64,000 nt of DNA, from NCBI GenBank assembly GCA_965203535.1, contig OZ241897.1, positions 372,001 through 436,000 of the forward strand, in the 5' to 3' direction. How positions within the stretch are numbered: position 1 is the stretch's first letter; every line of letters begins with the position of its first letter. The stretch comes from JAJDTT01 sp022827025 (GTDB lineage Bacteria > Acidobacteriota > UBA6911 > RPQK01 > JAJDTT01). This document shows, piece by piece, positions 26,086 to 36,389 of this stretch. The translations under genes and the position numbers were made by a program. The notes beneath the pieces are model-generated. The model made no database searches and was not told where the DNA came from. It worked only from the letters and a program-made list of their open reading frames with translations.

Positions 26086-28572
26086 ATGAAGTTCTCAAGA
26101 TCGATGACGCTCTGGGGGATGGTGCTCAGCTTGTCCGGAGTGTTCGGTGTCATGCCAATGGTTCTTGCCCAGGACGAAGAGCTGACCACGGCCAGAGATG
26201 TGGTGGAGGCGGCTCCCGAAGATAAGAAGGAGACGCTGAAGAAGTTCGTCGAATCCGCAAGAGATCACTTTTTGAACCTTCCCATCAGTGCGCTGCTCTC
26301 GCTTGGGGATCTCCTGCGGGAAGAGGGCGGGGATTGGAACTACGAGTCCATGTACCTCGTTGTCCTGCACTCGGATGGCAGAGTGTTTTTGCACGGCGAA
26401 GATCCGAGCAAGGACAACACGGACATAAGTGAAGAGGTAGACGACAATGGGAAAATGGTCGTCAAAGAGATCGTCGACACGCTAATACAAGATGAGGAAG
26501 ATGAGGTATTCGTCGAGTACACGTGGGACGATCCGTCGACCGACGACGTGAATCCCAGGAACTGCTACGCCATAAAAGGCGGTCATCCCGCGTTGGCCGG
26601 CCAAGTGTTCATTCTGGTCGGCGGCTATCACAACAATGTGACCGCCACGGAAGATGAAACCGGAGACCTCCCCGAATTCCCGGAGATTTCGGCCACAGAC
26701 GTCCGTGACCGGGAGACCTTGAAAGCCTTCGTTCAAGAGGCGGGGGCTTGGGCCATTGAAGCCCTGCCGACATTGGGCTTCGATCAGCAGAAATTGGCGG
26801 CCATCTTCAGGCTGGAAGGGGGACATTGGAGAAGCGGCTCCACCTACGTGTTCGTGATGACGCCCGACGGAACCGTGATCTTTCACGGGGCCCGTCCAGA
26901 CCAGGAGGAACAGATTCAGATCGACCTGGAAGACCGAAATGGATTCATGTTCGTAAGGGAGCTCGTAAAAAAGGCCATGTCGGGGGGTGGATACGTCGAT
27001 TACTACTGGGATGACCCGGGAGTGGAAGGCGACGAGGAATTGGGATCCGCCAAGGTCGGCTACGCCCAGACCTTCACTGTACCGGAAGATTATCCGGGCT
27101 TGGGGGGTGCGACGGTCGTCGCCGGCTCCGGCTTCTACAAGGGCAACCAGTTGGCTCTCGACTTCGCCCACTTCGCCAACGGGGGAGGCATCACCTCGGA
27201 CGTCGTGGTGGTGAACGCGTCCGCCAACGCGGTCCGTCCGAACATCTACTTCTATGACACCATGGGTGAACTGATCGAGGCGGCGTCGGTCGTGGACGCC
27301 ATGGGTCAGGGTCTGGAGGTCACGAGCTATGGAGCTGTGACCGTCCCGAATGCAATACCGTCGCTGGGCGAGGTCACCATCCCGACCCACGGCATGGGAG
27401 ACCTCATGACCGGGTCGGTGAAGGTGGTTTCCGACAGTACCGACAGCTCCATCGGCGGAGTCCTGCGCTTCGACCTGACAGGTGTCGGCGTCGCCGGTGT
27501 CGGCGCCAGCCCGACAGTCCGCGACGCCATCTTTCCGGCTCGCCGCATGGCAGGCGGGATCAATACCGGAGCGGCGTTCCGCAACCTGAGCGAGTCCGGG
27601 CAGACGTTGACCTGCCGGTTGATGAAGGGTGGCGAAATGATAGGCGAAGACACGCCCGTCGAATTGCCGGCCAATGGACAGGATGCCAAGTTCATCCATG
27701 AGATGTTCGGCGACGAACTCACGTCCGACTTCACGGGGTCCGTCCGCTGCATGGCGCCGGAAGGGGAGCAGGAATTCACCGCCGTCGCCCTGGAGCTGGA
27801 TACCAGCAACGGCGTCTTCACCACGCTCCCGGTGGTGCCGGTGGCTATGGACGGCTCCGGATCCGGCAACGGCAACCAGGTCACCCTCTACTTCGCCCAC
27901 TTCGCCAACGGAGGCGGCATCACCTCGGACATCGTGGTGGTGAACGCAGCCGCCATGGCAGTCCAGCCGGAAATCTACTTCTACGACACGATGGGGGAAC
28001 TGATCGACGCGGGATCGGTATTGGACGTCATGGGCCAGAGCCTGGAGGTCACGAGCAGCGGAGCACTGACCGTCCCGACCGCAATACCGTCGCTGGGCGA
28101 GGTCACCATCCCGACCCACGGCATGGGAGACCTCATGACCGGATCGGTGAAGGTGGTTTCCGACAGCTCCATCGGTGGCGTCCTGCGCTTTGACCTGACG
28201 GGTGTCGGCGTGGCCGGCGTCGGAAGCAGCCAGCCGGTTCAGGATGCCATCTTTCCGGCTCGCCGCATGGCAAACGGGATCAACACCGGGGCGGCGTTCC
28301 GCAACCTGAGCGAGTCCGAACTGACCCTGACCTGTCATCTGATGAAGGATGGCCAAATGCTTGGCGATGCTTGGATGGTCGATTTGCCGGCCAACGGACA
28401 GGACGCCAAGTTTATCGACCAGATGTTCCCGGGATCCGACACTTCGGACTTCACGGGATCGGTCCGCTGCATGGCGCCGGACGGGGAGCAGGAATTCACC
28501 GCCGTCGCCCTGGAGCTGGATGCCAACAACGGCATCTTCACCACGCTGCCCGTGGTGCCGGTGGCGCAATAG
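26086..28572 (+). CDS. Secreted double-Cache protein with tandem C-terminal modules
   Basis: 828 residues from the ATG at 26086 (site GGGAAAGGAAAAG). A signal peptide ends near residue 28 (PMVLAQ). Two Cache-like sensor domains follow (about 36-190 and 204-350), each with an ETLK-FV start, a W-Y/S-YV-V strand and an Y-WDDP motif. Then two copies of a ~230-residue module start LxFAHFANGGGITSD and end FTTLPVVPVA; at DNA level the copies (about 27150-27850 and 27880-28570) are strongly alike. There is no transmembrane helix or signalling domain after the Cache part, so it is probably a periplasmic or extracellular ligand binder or adhesin. The C-terminal module is not a family I can name. Confidence 0.75.
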   Translation: MKFSRSMTLWGMVLSLSGVFGVMPMVLAQDEELTTARDVVEAAPEDKKETLKKFVESARDHFLNLPISALLSLGDLLREEGGDWNYESMYLVVLHSDGRVFLHGEDPSKDNTDISEEVDDNGKMVVKEIVDTLIQDEEDEVFVEYTWDDPSTDDVNPRNCYAIKGGHPALAGQVFILVGGYHNNVTATEDETGDLPEFPEISATDVRDRETLKAFVQEAGAWAIEALPTLGFDQQKLAAIFRLEGGHWRSGSTYVFVMTPDGTVIFHGARPDQEEQIQIDLEDRNGFMFVRELVKKAMSGGGYVDYYWDDPGVEGDEELGSAKVGYAQTFTVPEDYPGLGGATVVAGSGFYKGNQLALDFAHFANGGGITSDVVVVNASANAVRPNIYFYDTMGELIEAASVVDAMGQGLEVTSYGAVTVPNAIPSLGEVTIPTHGMGDLMTGSVKVVSDSTDSSIGGVLRFDLTGVGVAGVGASPTVRDAIFPARRMAGGINTGAAFRNLSESGQTLTCRLMKGGEMIGEDTPVELPANGQDAKFIHEMFGDELTSDFTGSVRCMAPEGEQEFTAVALELDTSNGVFTTLPVVPVAMDGSGSGNGNQVTLYFAHFANGGGITSDIVVVNAAAMAVQPEIYFYDTMGELIDAGSVLDVMGQSLEVTSSGALTVPTAIPSLGEVTIPTHGMGDLMTGSVKVVSDSSIGGVLRFDLTGVGVAGVGSSQPVQDAIFPARRMANGINTGAAFRNLSESELTLTCHLMKDGQMLGDAWMVDLPANGQDAKFIDQMFPGSDTSDFTGSVRCMAPDGEQEFTAVALELDANNGIFTTLPVVPVAQ

Positions 28573-28637
28573 AGGGTGACATTGGAGGAATGGATCAGCG
28601 AGAGCGTCCGTTCGTCAGGGAATAAGGAGAAACCACC

Positions 28638-29906
28638 ATGAAATCATTGAGATCGCTGCTTCTCATGGGGATCCTGGGGGTGGCGGTCGTCTTTTCCGCC
28701 CTGCAGCCCGCCCTTGCTCAGGACATGGGGATAACGGCCAGGGAAGTCCTGGACCGGGAGACCCTGAAGGCTTTCGTCAGATCCGGAAAGACATACGTGG
28801 AAGGCATCACCGATGCTGCCCGGATCGACGATCTGTTGAACGAGCAATGGAAGTTCGGCTCCGTCTACCTCTACATCTCGAATGACGAGGGCGTCATCCT
28901 CTGGCACGGCGCCAATGCGGCCCTGGTGGACCAGGACCTCAGCGGTCTGGAAGACCAGTTCACCGGAGCCCTGTTCGTCCAGGAACTCATCGCCGCCGCC
29001 CGATCTGGAGGAGGCTATGTCGAGTATCATTTCGACGATCCGTCGATTGAAGGAGACGAAGACCATACTTCCCCCAAGTTGGGATACGTCGAGCCCTTCA
29101 CTTCTCCCCTTCCCGACCTCTACCCGGACCAGGAAGTGTTCATCGGCTCCGGCATCTATCTCGGACATCAGGTCGCGCTGGACTTCGCTCATTTCGGCAA
29201 CGGTGACGCCATCAGTTCCGACATTGTGCTGGTGAATCTGGCCGCCACGCCGATCCGGCCCGCGGTCTACTTCTACGACAAGATGGGGGAACTCATCGAC
29301 CCGGCATCGGTGGTGGATATTGGGGGAAATCTGGAAGCCACGGATCACGGGGCGGTCACGCTCCAGTCCGAATTGGCGCCCCTGGGAGAAGTCACGATTT
29401 CGACCAACGGTCAGGGAGATACGGTGACCGGTTCGGTGAAAGTGATTTCCGATGGCCCCGACAGCCCCATCGGCGGAGTCTTGCGTTTTGACGTTCCGGG
29501 CGTCGGCGTGGCCGGCGTCGGAGCCAGCGAAGCAGTTCGCGCCGCCGTCTTCCCGGCCCGGCGTGAGGCTGGCGGCATCGATACCGGTGCGGCGCTCCGC
29601 AACCTGAGCGAGACGGAAATGACGCTGAGCTGCAGCTTGATGATGGGCGGCGAGGTGTTGGAAGAGGCGGAGGTCCCGCTGGCGGCCAACGGTCAGGATG
29701 CCAAGTTCATCAGCGAGATGTTCGAGCACGACACGTCGGACTTCACGGGGTCGGTGCGCTGCACGGCGCCGGGCATCGCGCAGAAGTTCACCGGAGTCGC
29801 GGTGGAATTGGATGGAGGAAACGGCATCTTCACCACGCTGCCGGTGATTCCTCTGGAGGGCGTGATGCCGATGCCGTCCGCGGATGGAATGGCGGTCGAG
29901 GAATAA
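28638..29906 (+). CDS. Secreted single-Cache protein, paralogue of the upstream gene
   Basis: 422 residues. Signal peptide (MKSLRSLLLMGILGVAVVFS then LQPALAQ), one Cache-like domain (ETLKAFVRSG, YVEYHFDDPS), then one copy of the C-terminal module (LDFAHFGNGDAISSD to FTTLPVIPL). An AAGGAGAAACC site precedes the ATG. It lies 65 bp after its double-domain paralogue, in the same direction, so the pair probably arose by duplication and is cotranscribed. Confidence 0.75.
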   Translation: MKSLRSLLLMGILGVAVVFSALQPALAQDMGITAREVLDRETLKAFVRSGKTYVEGITDAARIDDLLNEQWKFGSVYLYISNDEGVILWHGANAALVDQDLSGLEDQFTGALFVQELIAAARSGGGYVEYHFDDPSIEGDEDHTSPKLGYVEPFTSPLPDLYPDQEVFIGSGIYLGHQVALDFAHFGNGDAISSDIVLVNLAATPIRPAVYFYDKMGELIDPASVVDIGGNLEATDHGAVTLQSELAPLGEVTISTNGQGDTVTGSVKVISDGPDSPIGGVLRFDVPGVGVAGVGASEAVRAAVFPARREAGGIDTGAALRNLSETEMTLSCSLMMGGEVLEEAEVPLAANGQDAKFISEMFEHDTSDFTGSVRCTAPGIAQKFTGVAVELDGGNGIFTTLPVIPLEGVMPMPSADGMAVEE

Positions 29907-30033
29907 CACGAACGGACGACCGACCGGAAAAAACGGACCAGGTCTTCTCCCGGCGTCGAACTCTTCGTATCGCCTGCTCCAAAACCGATACGGAGCACTT
30001 GCGGCCTCCACAACGTACGGGTGCATTTCCCTT

Positions 30034-31308
30034 GTGACTGCATTTCGGTTTCTGCACGTAGCGGACATTCATCTGGACAGCCCCCTGAAAGGGCTCGCCC
30101 AGTATGAGGGGACGGCTGCGGAGTCCATTCGCACAGCCACCCGGGAAGCCCTGGAGCGGCTGGTGGGACTTGCCATCGAGGAGCAGGTCTCCTTCCTGAT
30201 CATCGCCGGCGACCTCTATGACGGCGACTGGCGCGACTACAGGACGGGTCTGTTTTTCGTCAGCCAGATGGGCCGCCTCAATCAGGCGGGGATTCCCGTC
30301 TATCTGCTCTATGGAAATCATGACGCCAGAAGTCAGATCACGCGCCGGCTCACCCTGCCCGGCAATGCCCATGTCTTCCAATCACGGAGCCCTCAGTCCT
30401 TCGAGATCGGAAAGCTGAATGTTGCGCTCCACGGACAGAGTTTCAAGCAACGGGACGTCCCGGACAATCTGGCGTTGAGTTATCCGCAACCCTCCCCGGG
30501 CGCCTTCAACATCGGTGTGCTGCACACGGGACTCGGGGGGATGGGCGGGCATGAGAATTACGCACCGTGCTCCCTCGCGGACTTGATCAACAAAGGCTAC
30601 GACTACTGGGCGCTGGGCCATGTTCACCGCGCGGAAGTGCTCCACACCCGTCCCCATATCGTGTTTCCGGGAAATCTGCAGGGACGGCACGTGCGGGAGA
30701 CCGGCGCCAAGGGCGCCTCACTGGTTACGGTCGACAACGGCGAAATCACAGAACTGGATGCCCTGCATTGCGATGTCGTGCGTTGGACCGTTGTGACGGT
30801 CGACCTGGGGTCCGCGACAGGTTTTGGAGAGGTCTTGGATCGAATCCGAAACGCCCTCGAAAATACCGTCGACACTCGCGCCGGAGGTCGACTTCTGGCG
30901 TGCCGCATCGTGCTCCGGGGCCTTACCGAAGTCCATGACCGGCTACTGACGGACGGAGAACAACTCCTCGCCGAGGCCCGCTCCATCTCCCTGGGCCTGG
31001 GCGAGGACACCGCCTGGGTGGAAAAGGTGGTCGTCGCAACCGGTCCGCCGGTCTCCCCGGAGACCATGGCCAACCGTGAAGACGCCCTCGGCGAGTTGCT
31101 CCGGATGCTTCAGGGAGCGGACTCCGATGCAGACCTGCGGCGCCGGATCGAGACCGACATCGGCGGGATGATCCGCCGGCTTCCCGCGGAGGCGCGATCC
31201 GATGTCGACGATTCGGTCCTGAAAGCCGCAATCGACGGCGACCACGCCGGGGTGATCGCCGGAGTGACCCCTTTCCTGTCCGCGCGGCTGCTGGGAGGTC
31301 AGGACTGA
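30034..31308 (+). CDS. SbcD/YhaO-like DNA exonuclease (metallophosphoesterase)
   Basis: 424 residues from a GTG. All calcineurin-like metal motifs are present: HVADIHLDSP, IAGDLYDG, LYGNHDA, LHTGLGG and ALGHVHR. The length and capping region fit SbcD/YhaO rather than a general phosphatase. It is expected to form the nuclease part of an SMC-like repair complex with the ATPase encoded one base after its stop. Confidence 0.88.
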   Translation: MTAFRFLHVADIHLDSPLKGLAQYEGTAAESIRTATREALERLVGLAIEEQVSFLIIAGDLYDGDWRDYRTGLFFVSQMGRLNQAGIPVYLLYGNHDARSQITRRLTLPGNAHVFQSRSPQSFEIGKLNVALHGQSFKQRDVPDNLALSYPQPSPGAFNIGVLHTGLGGMGGHENYAPCSLADLINKGYDYWALGHVHRAEVLHTRPHIVFPGNLQGRHVRETGAKGASLVTVDNGEITELDALHCDVVRWTVVTVDLGSATGFGEVLDRIRNALENTVDTRAGGRLLACRIVLRGLTEVHDRLLTDGEQLLAEARSISLGLGEDTAWVEKVVVATGPPVSPETMANREDALGELLRMLQGADSDADLRRRIETDIGGMIRRLPAEARSDVDDSVLKAAIDGDHAGVIAGVTPFLSARLLGGQD

Positions 31309-31309
31309 C

Positions 31310-34300
31310 ATGCGGCTGAGCCGCCTTGACCTTCTTCGCTACGGGCACTTCACGGACCGCTCCTTCGAGCTCCCGGCCGGCGACGTCGACCTCCACGTCG
31401 TGTTCGGTCCCAACGAGGCCGGAAAATCCACGGCGCTCTCGGCCATCGAGGATCTCCTGTTCGGCGTCCCTGTGAGGTCGCCCTACAACTTCCTGCACGA
31501 CTACGCGAGCCTGCGCATCGGCGCTCTGCTCGAGAACGGCGGGACCTCGCTGGAGGTGGTCCGCCGAAAGGGCGCCAAGGATACGCTTCTGGGAACCGAC
31601 GGTCTGCCGCTCCCAGGCGGCGAGACCGCGTTGCAGCCTCTGCTGGCCGGCGCCGACCGTTCCTTCTTCGAGCGGATGTTCAGTCTGGACCACGTCCGAC
31701 TCGAAACCGGCGGCCGGGAGATACTGGAGGCCAAGGACGACGTCGGCCAGATGCTCTTCTCCGCCGGCGCCGGGATCGGAGGTCTCCGCAACCTGCTGGA
31801 AACACTCTCCCGGGAAGCCGACCAACTCTGGGCGCCAAGAAGAGCGAGACACAGAGAGTACTACCGTGCCCACGACCGGCTGGTGAGCGCACGAACGGAC
31901 CTGCGGGAGCAGACCGTCACCGCAAACCAGTGGCGGGAGTTGAAACAGGCGTTCGAGCGCACCGAGGAGGTCTACGCGAGAATCGAGTCGGAGTTCGAGG
32001 CGTTGTCTGCCGAAGACCGGCGGCTCAGCCGCATCCGAAGAGTCTACCGCGATGTCAGCCGCATGGCCGATCTGCAAGAGGAACTGGACATCGCCGCTCT
32101 GGAAAAAGTCGTCCTGCTGCCCCGGGACGCCGGCCGGGTCCTGGAGGAATCGGAGCGAAGGGACAATGAACTGACGACCCGGATCGACATGCTTTCCGGC
32201 CACCTGGCCAGGACGCGCGAGGAGCTGCGAACGCTCCGGTACGATCGCGGGCTGGTCCTTCGCGACCAGGACATCATGCACCTCCACGAGCGCCGGATCG
32301 AGGTCCGCCGGGCGACGGCCGACCTTCCGAAGCGGCGGGCGGAACTTGAGGCGGCGGAAGCCGACCTGCGCGACTTGGCTTCCGAGCTGGGCTGGCGTGA
32401 AGACGTGCGTAAGACGGACGCGCGAATCCCGAAGCGGAACAAGCTCGGCGAACTGCGGTCCCTCCTCACCCGGCGGGGCAAGCTGGTCTCGGACGTCGAG
32501 AATCGAACCGATGCCCTGCAAGAGGCGCAGGCCGAATCGGACGAGATTCAGCAGACGATCGACATGTTCGGCGAGACGCCCGACGTTTCCCGATTGCGGG
32601 CCGTGATCCGGGCGGTCCGGGAGAGTGGCGACGTCACCGGGCGCGTGCGCCAAGGGGAATTGGAGGTCAGGCACACCCAGCATCACCTCGACCGACTGCT
32701 CCGCTCCCTGCGCCCGAACGTCCCGAGCGCTGAGGCCGCCGCAGAAATGGACGCGCCACCGGCGGCCACGGTGCAACGCCTTCGAGACGAGATTCAGGAT
32801 TGGGACCGGCGGCGCCGAGAGGTGGTTCGGCAACTTGCAACCGCCGAGCCGGAACTCGAGCAGGCCCGCAGCAATTTCCGGAGCGCCGCCAGGGACGAGC
32901 GGATCGTTTCCGTCGAAACGCTCCGCAAGGCCCGGAGTGAACGTGACGCCCTCTGGAAACTGATCGAGAAGAGACACCTGTCGAATCGACCCCTTACCCG
33001 GGAGGAGGCCGAGCGCCACGCCGATGCTCCGGGTGACCCGGCAGCGGCGTTCGAACTCGCAATACGCCACGCGGACGACCTGGCGGACCGGAGATTCGAC
33101 AACGCCGAAGCGGCCGGACGTCTGGCGGAGATGTCCCGCGCCATCGACGAGCAGGCAGGTAGCGTGGCCCGAAAGCGCCGGCTACAGGAAGCCCTCGTCC
33201 ATGAGGGTGAACGCCTGGATGCCCAATGGCAGGCGTTGTGGGATCAGGCGCCGATTTCGCCGCTGGCGCCCGATGTCATGCTGGAGTGGCTGAGAACGAG
33301 AGACAGGTTGCTGGAAGCGGCCGAGGAGCGGGCCGAGGCGACGAGGGCACTGGTCGGCCTCAAGGGAGAGGAACGCGAGGCGAAAAAAGATCTCTTGACG
33401 GAATTGTCGGCACTCGGCGCCGACCTCGGAGCGTTGGAGCAGGAGACCCTTCCCGTACTGCTGGAGCGCGCGGAAGGGTTGCGTTTCGATTACGAAGAGG
33501 AGGCGAAGGCCAGGAATGGTCTTGAGAAGCGCTTGCAGGAGGCAGAGCACGCCATGGAAAGGCGCCGCCGTGAACGGGTTCGGGCGAAGCAGGCGTGGTT
33601 GCAGTGGCAGAAAGCGTGGTTGTCGGTTCTGACCGAAGTCGGATTCCCGGTCGACTCGAACCCGGATGAGGTTTCCGCCCTGATCGACGTCCTGGACCGG
33701 ATACGGGAGAAGTCCCAGCGAATCAACGACCTGCGCTACCAACGCATCGGCAAGATCGAGCGTGACATCGTGGACTTCGAGGCCGCTGTGGCGAAGATGG
33801 TCGACGAGTTGGCGAAAGACCTTTCCGGCACACCGGCCGAGGACGCCGTTCTCGAGATCGAGAAGCGCCTAGCGGAAGCTCGACGAATCCGTGACCTCCG
33901 CACCGGGAAAAAGCAGGAGACGGCAGAGTTGGAGAACGACCTGCGCACCTTGGAGGAGCAGCGCGAAACGGCGCGCGGATCAGTCCACTACCTCAGGGAC
34001 GCGGCCGGCGTCCGGACGAGAGAGGAACTGAGAAGCGCCGTCGAGAAATCCGATTCTCTTCGAGCCCTGCAACTTGAACTGGACACGATCCTGAAAACGC
34101 TCGATCAGCAAGGAGACGGCCTGTCGGCAACCGAATTGGAAGAAGAATGCGAGGATGTCGAAATCGACCAGATCGCAGCCCGGGAAGAAACTACGGATGC
34201 GAAGCTGAAGAGATTGCGGGAGCAACTGACCGCCGCCGCCGAAGAAAGGGCACAGGCCAGAGCCGCGTTCCAGTCCATCGGCGGCGACGCCGTGGCGGCC

Positions 34301-34840
34301 CGGCAGGAAGCGGTCCGACAGGAAGCCCTCGCAGACATCCGCCAGGTCTCGGAGCGCTATGTCCGCGTACGAACCTCCGCCCTGTTGCTGCGGTGGGCCA
34401 TCGACCGCTATCGCCGGGAAAAGCAGGCTCCTCTTCTCCGACGCGCCGGTGAACTCTTCGCGACCGTCACCGGAGGCTCCTTCACCGAACTTCGGGTCGA
34501 TTACGATGCCAGGGACCGGGCCCACCTGATCGGATTGAGGCCGGGCGGAGAAGTGGTGCGCGTCCCGGGCATGAGCAGCGGAACGGCGGACCAGCTTTAT
34601 CTCGCGTTGCGAATCGCTTCCATGGAAGACTATCTCGACCATGCGGCCGCCCTGCCCTTCGTGGCCGACGACCTGTTCGTCAACTTCGACGACGACAGAG
34701 CGCGAGCCGGCTTCCAGGTGCTGGGAGAATTGGCCACGAGGACACAAGTGCTCTTCTTCACCCACCACATGCACCTCTTGGACATTGCGCGCGAAACGCT
34801 GGGCAGCACAATTTCCGACGTGATCCTGACCAGGGATTGA
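31310..34840 (+). CDS. SbcC/YhaN-like coiled-coil ATPase
   Basis: 1176 residues. Walker A GPNEAGKST at 33-41, an N-terminal ATPase half with the YhaN-like SPYNFLHDY segment, about 800 residues of charged heptad-rich coiled coil, then the ABC signature (MSSGTADQLYLALRIA) and Walker B-like FVADDLFVNFDDDR near the end, followed by FFTHHMHLLD. No zinc-hook CxxC is evident in the coiled coil, which favours YhaN over classical SbcC. It is paired with the nuclease gene upstream for DNA end processing. Confidence 0.88.
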   Translation: MRLSRLDLLRYGHFTDRSFELPAGDVDLHVVFGPNEAGKSTALSAIEDLLFGVPVRSPYNFLHDYASLRIGALLENGGTSLEVVRRKGAKDTLLGTDGLPLPGGETALQPLLAGADRSFFERMFSLDHVRLETGGREILEAKDDVGQMLFSAGAGIGGLRNLLETLSREADQLWAPRRARHREYYRAHDRLVSARTDLREQTVTANQWRELKQAFERTEEVYARIESEFEALSAEDRRLSRIRRVYRDVSRMADLQEELDIAALEKVVLLPRDAGRVLEESERRDNELTTRIDMLSGHLARTREELRTLRYDRGLVLRDQDIMHLHERRIEVRRATADLPKRRAELEAAEADLRDLASELGWREDVRKTDARIPKRNKLGELRSLLTRRGKLVSDVENRTDALQEAQAESDEIQQTIDMFGETPDVSRLRAVIRAVRESGDVTGRVRQGELEVRHTQHHLDRLLRSLRPNVPSAEAAAEMDAPPAATVQRLRDEIQDWDRRRREVVRQLATAEPELEQARSNFRSAARDERIVSVETLRKARSERDALWKLIEKRHLSNRPLTREEAERHADAPGDPAAAFELAIRHADDLADRRFDNAEAAGRLAEMSRAIDEQAGSVARKRRLQEALVHEGERLDAQWQALWDQAPISPLAPDVMLEWLRTRDRLLEAAEERAEATRALVGLKGEEREAKKDLLTELSALGADLGALEQETLPVLLERAEGLRFDYEEEAKARNGLEKRLQEAEHAMERRRRERVRAKQAWLQWQKAWLSVLTEVGFPVDSNPDEVSALIDVLDRIREKSQRINDLRYQRIGKIERDIVDFEAAVAKMVDELAKDLSGTPAEDAVLEIEKRLAEARRIRDLRTGKKQETAELENDLRTLEEQRETARGSVHYLRDAAGVRTREELRSAVEKSDSLRALQLELDTILKTLDQQGDGLSATELEEECEDVEIDQIAAREETTDAKLKRLREQLTAAAEERAQARAAFQSIGGDAVAARQEAVRQEALADIRQVSERYVRVRTSALLLRWAIDRYRREKQAPLLRRAGELFATVTGGSFTELRVDYDARDRAHLIGLRPGGEVVRVPGMSSGTADQLYLALRIASMEDYLDHAAALPFVADDLFVNFDDDRARAGFQVLGELATRTQVLFFTHHMHLLDIARETLGSTISDVILTRD

Positions 34841-34893
34841 GATCTGCTGCCGATAGACGCGCCGGCTTGGGGAAGAAGCCGTAGACGACCCGG

Positions 34894-36056
34894 GAGCCCC
34901 ATCCCCCGCTCTTTTTGCCCGGGCGCCGTACTTGATGGCGCCCGAACCGGCCATGACGATGCCGGCCGGTGGGGGACTTCTTTGAAACTTCCCATCCCCG
35001 ATAACCGTAGGGGCACCCCTTGTGGGTGCCCTGCGGGGCCGCATCGTCCCCCGGCCGAGTCGCCGCTCCACGTCGCCATTCCCGGCGCCCGGAAGGACAC
35101 CGGTCCCAGTCGGCGCGTGAAACACGCCGCCGGACGCCCTTCCCAGTCGGCGCCCGGAAGGACGCCGGTGCTCGTTTGGAGGGGCGTCATTCTTGGCGCC
35201 CTCTTTCGAGCGTTGGGTGTGCTCGAAGCTCGGCGGCTGGACGTCTTGGGGCTTTTCTTCGGAGCTCTCCCCCACCGGCCCCGGTCCGGCGAAATCCTGC
35301 GTGAAAAGGAGTGGGGGTTTTCCTACCCCCACTCCTACGGGGGGACTGAAAGTCCCCCCTCCTATCCGACCAACTCCGGCCCCACCGGGGCCCAGCGAAA
35401 GCAACCGTGGCGAAGAGGGGGACAAGAATGTCCCCCCTCCGGGGGTGCCCCATGTTTTCGAAGGAGTGGGGGTTTTCCTACCCCCACTCCCACGGGGGGA
35501 CTGAAAGTCCCCCCTCCTATCCGCCCAACTCCGGCCCCACCGGGGCCCAGCGAAAGCAACCGTGGCGAAGAGGGGGACAAGAATGTCCCCCCTCCGGGGG
35601 GGCATGGTTTTCTCAGACGAAGGGAGATCGGTCCTTCCGTTCGTTTTCGGGCTGGGGGAGGGGTGAGGAAGAACACGGGCGGGGAGAGACGATGCGGCCG
35701 TCCGGTTTTTCTTGAATGCGAGGTCGTAAGACGGCGCCAAGGATGACGCCGCTCCTTCACTTGCAACATGGATACTCCGGACGCCGATCCCAGTCGGCGA
35801 CTAGAAAGTCGCCGCTCCACCCGCCCGGTCCGGTAGTGCCCAGGCAATGGCCGGCGGACGGTAGCGCCGTTCGGGGGAGGGCGACCACAAGGGTCGCCCC
35901 TACGAGGCGTTCGACAGCGGCAACGCGGTGGGCGCCGCTGATGGACAATCCTGCCCGGTTTCTCGCGGGATCATGCCGGAGGCATGCCGGTGGAGGACTT
36001 CTGAGAAATGCGGGCCAGTCCCCGGCCCGGTTCCCCCGTCACGTCCGGAGCCACGA
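34894..36056 (-). pseudogene. Split remnant of an Nramp-like transporter gene
   Basis: 34894-34968 matches 50247-50320, and 36014-36056 matches about 50370-50412; both are parts of the intact transporter gene at 49588-50967. In the intact gene these parts are about 50 bases apart; here roughly 1 kb of repeats lies between them. The rest of the gene is missing. Confidence 0.6.
34975..36010. repeat. Repeat cluster: R1 halves, two R2+R3 composites, other palindromes
   Basis: Left R1 end at 35007, R2+R3 at 35262-35456 and again at 35457-35612, a CGACTAGAAAGTCGCC palindrome near 35797, and a right R1 end at 35873-35903. No frame here has coding character; the long plus-strand frames are translations of repeats. 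Confidence 0.7.
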
Positions 36057-36118
36057 AACAGGCAGCCGAATCGGCTCCTGAAAGCCGGCAATCTCTTCTC
36101 TTTCCCCTTCTTCCCCAG
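36056..36118. repeat. R5 repeat, copy 1
   Basis: AAACAGGCAGCCGAATCGGC and the following ~40 bases match 38936-39000, where the second copy lies just inside the island's left end. It begins exactly where the transporter homology stops. Confidence 0.5.
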
Positions 36119-36389
36119 GTTCGGAAAACACCGTCGGCGACGGCGTCGCCGAAGAGAATTTCCATAGCTCCCCAGTTAAATCACCTCCGAAAACACAACC
36201 GTCAAAAAAAACTGTGACCGATCCCGATTTCAGACGTTGTACTGATTAGAGGGAAAGATCCTGAGACTTCAAGACACCGCTGATACTGAGTCTCCCGCAC
36301 AGACCGGATGGCGACGGCCACTCTGCACGGCTTCTGCGACTGGGATGCGGGTGAATGACCACGGAAGCAAAGAACAGGAGGAATATCCC

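Noticed and set aside
34982..35746. 254-codon plus-strand frame through the repeat cluster
   Set aside because: It simply translates R1, R2 and R3 palindromes; the same peptide strings recur at every repeat copy.
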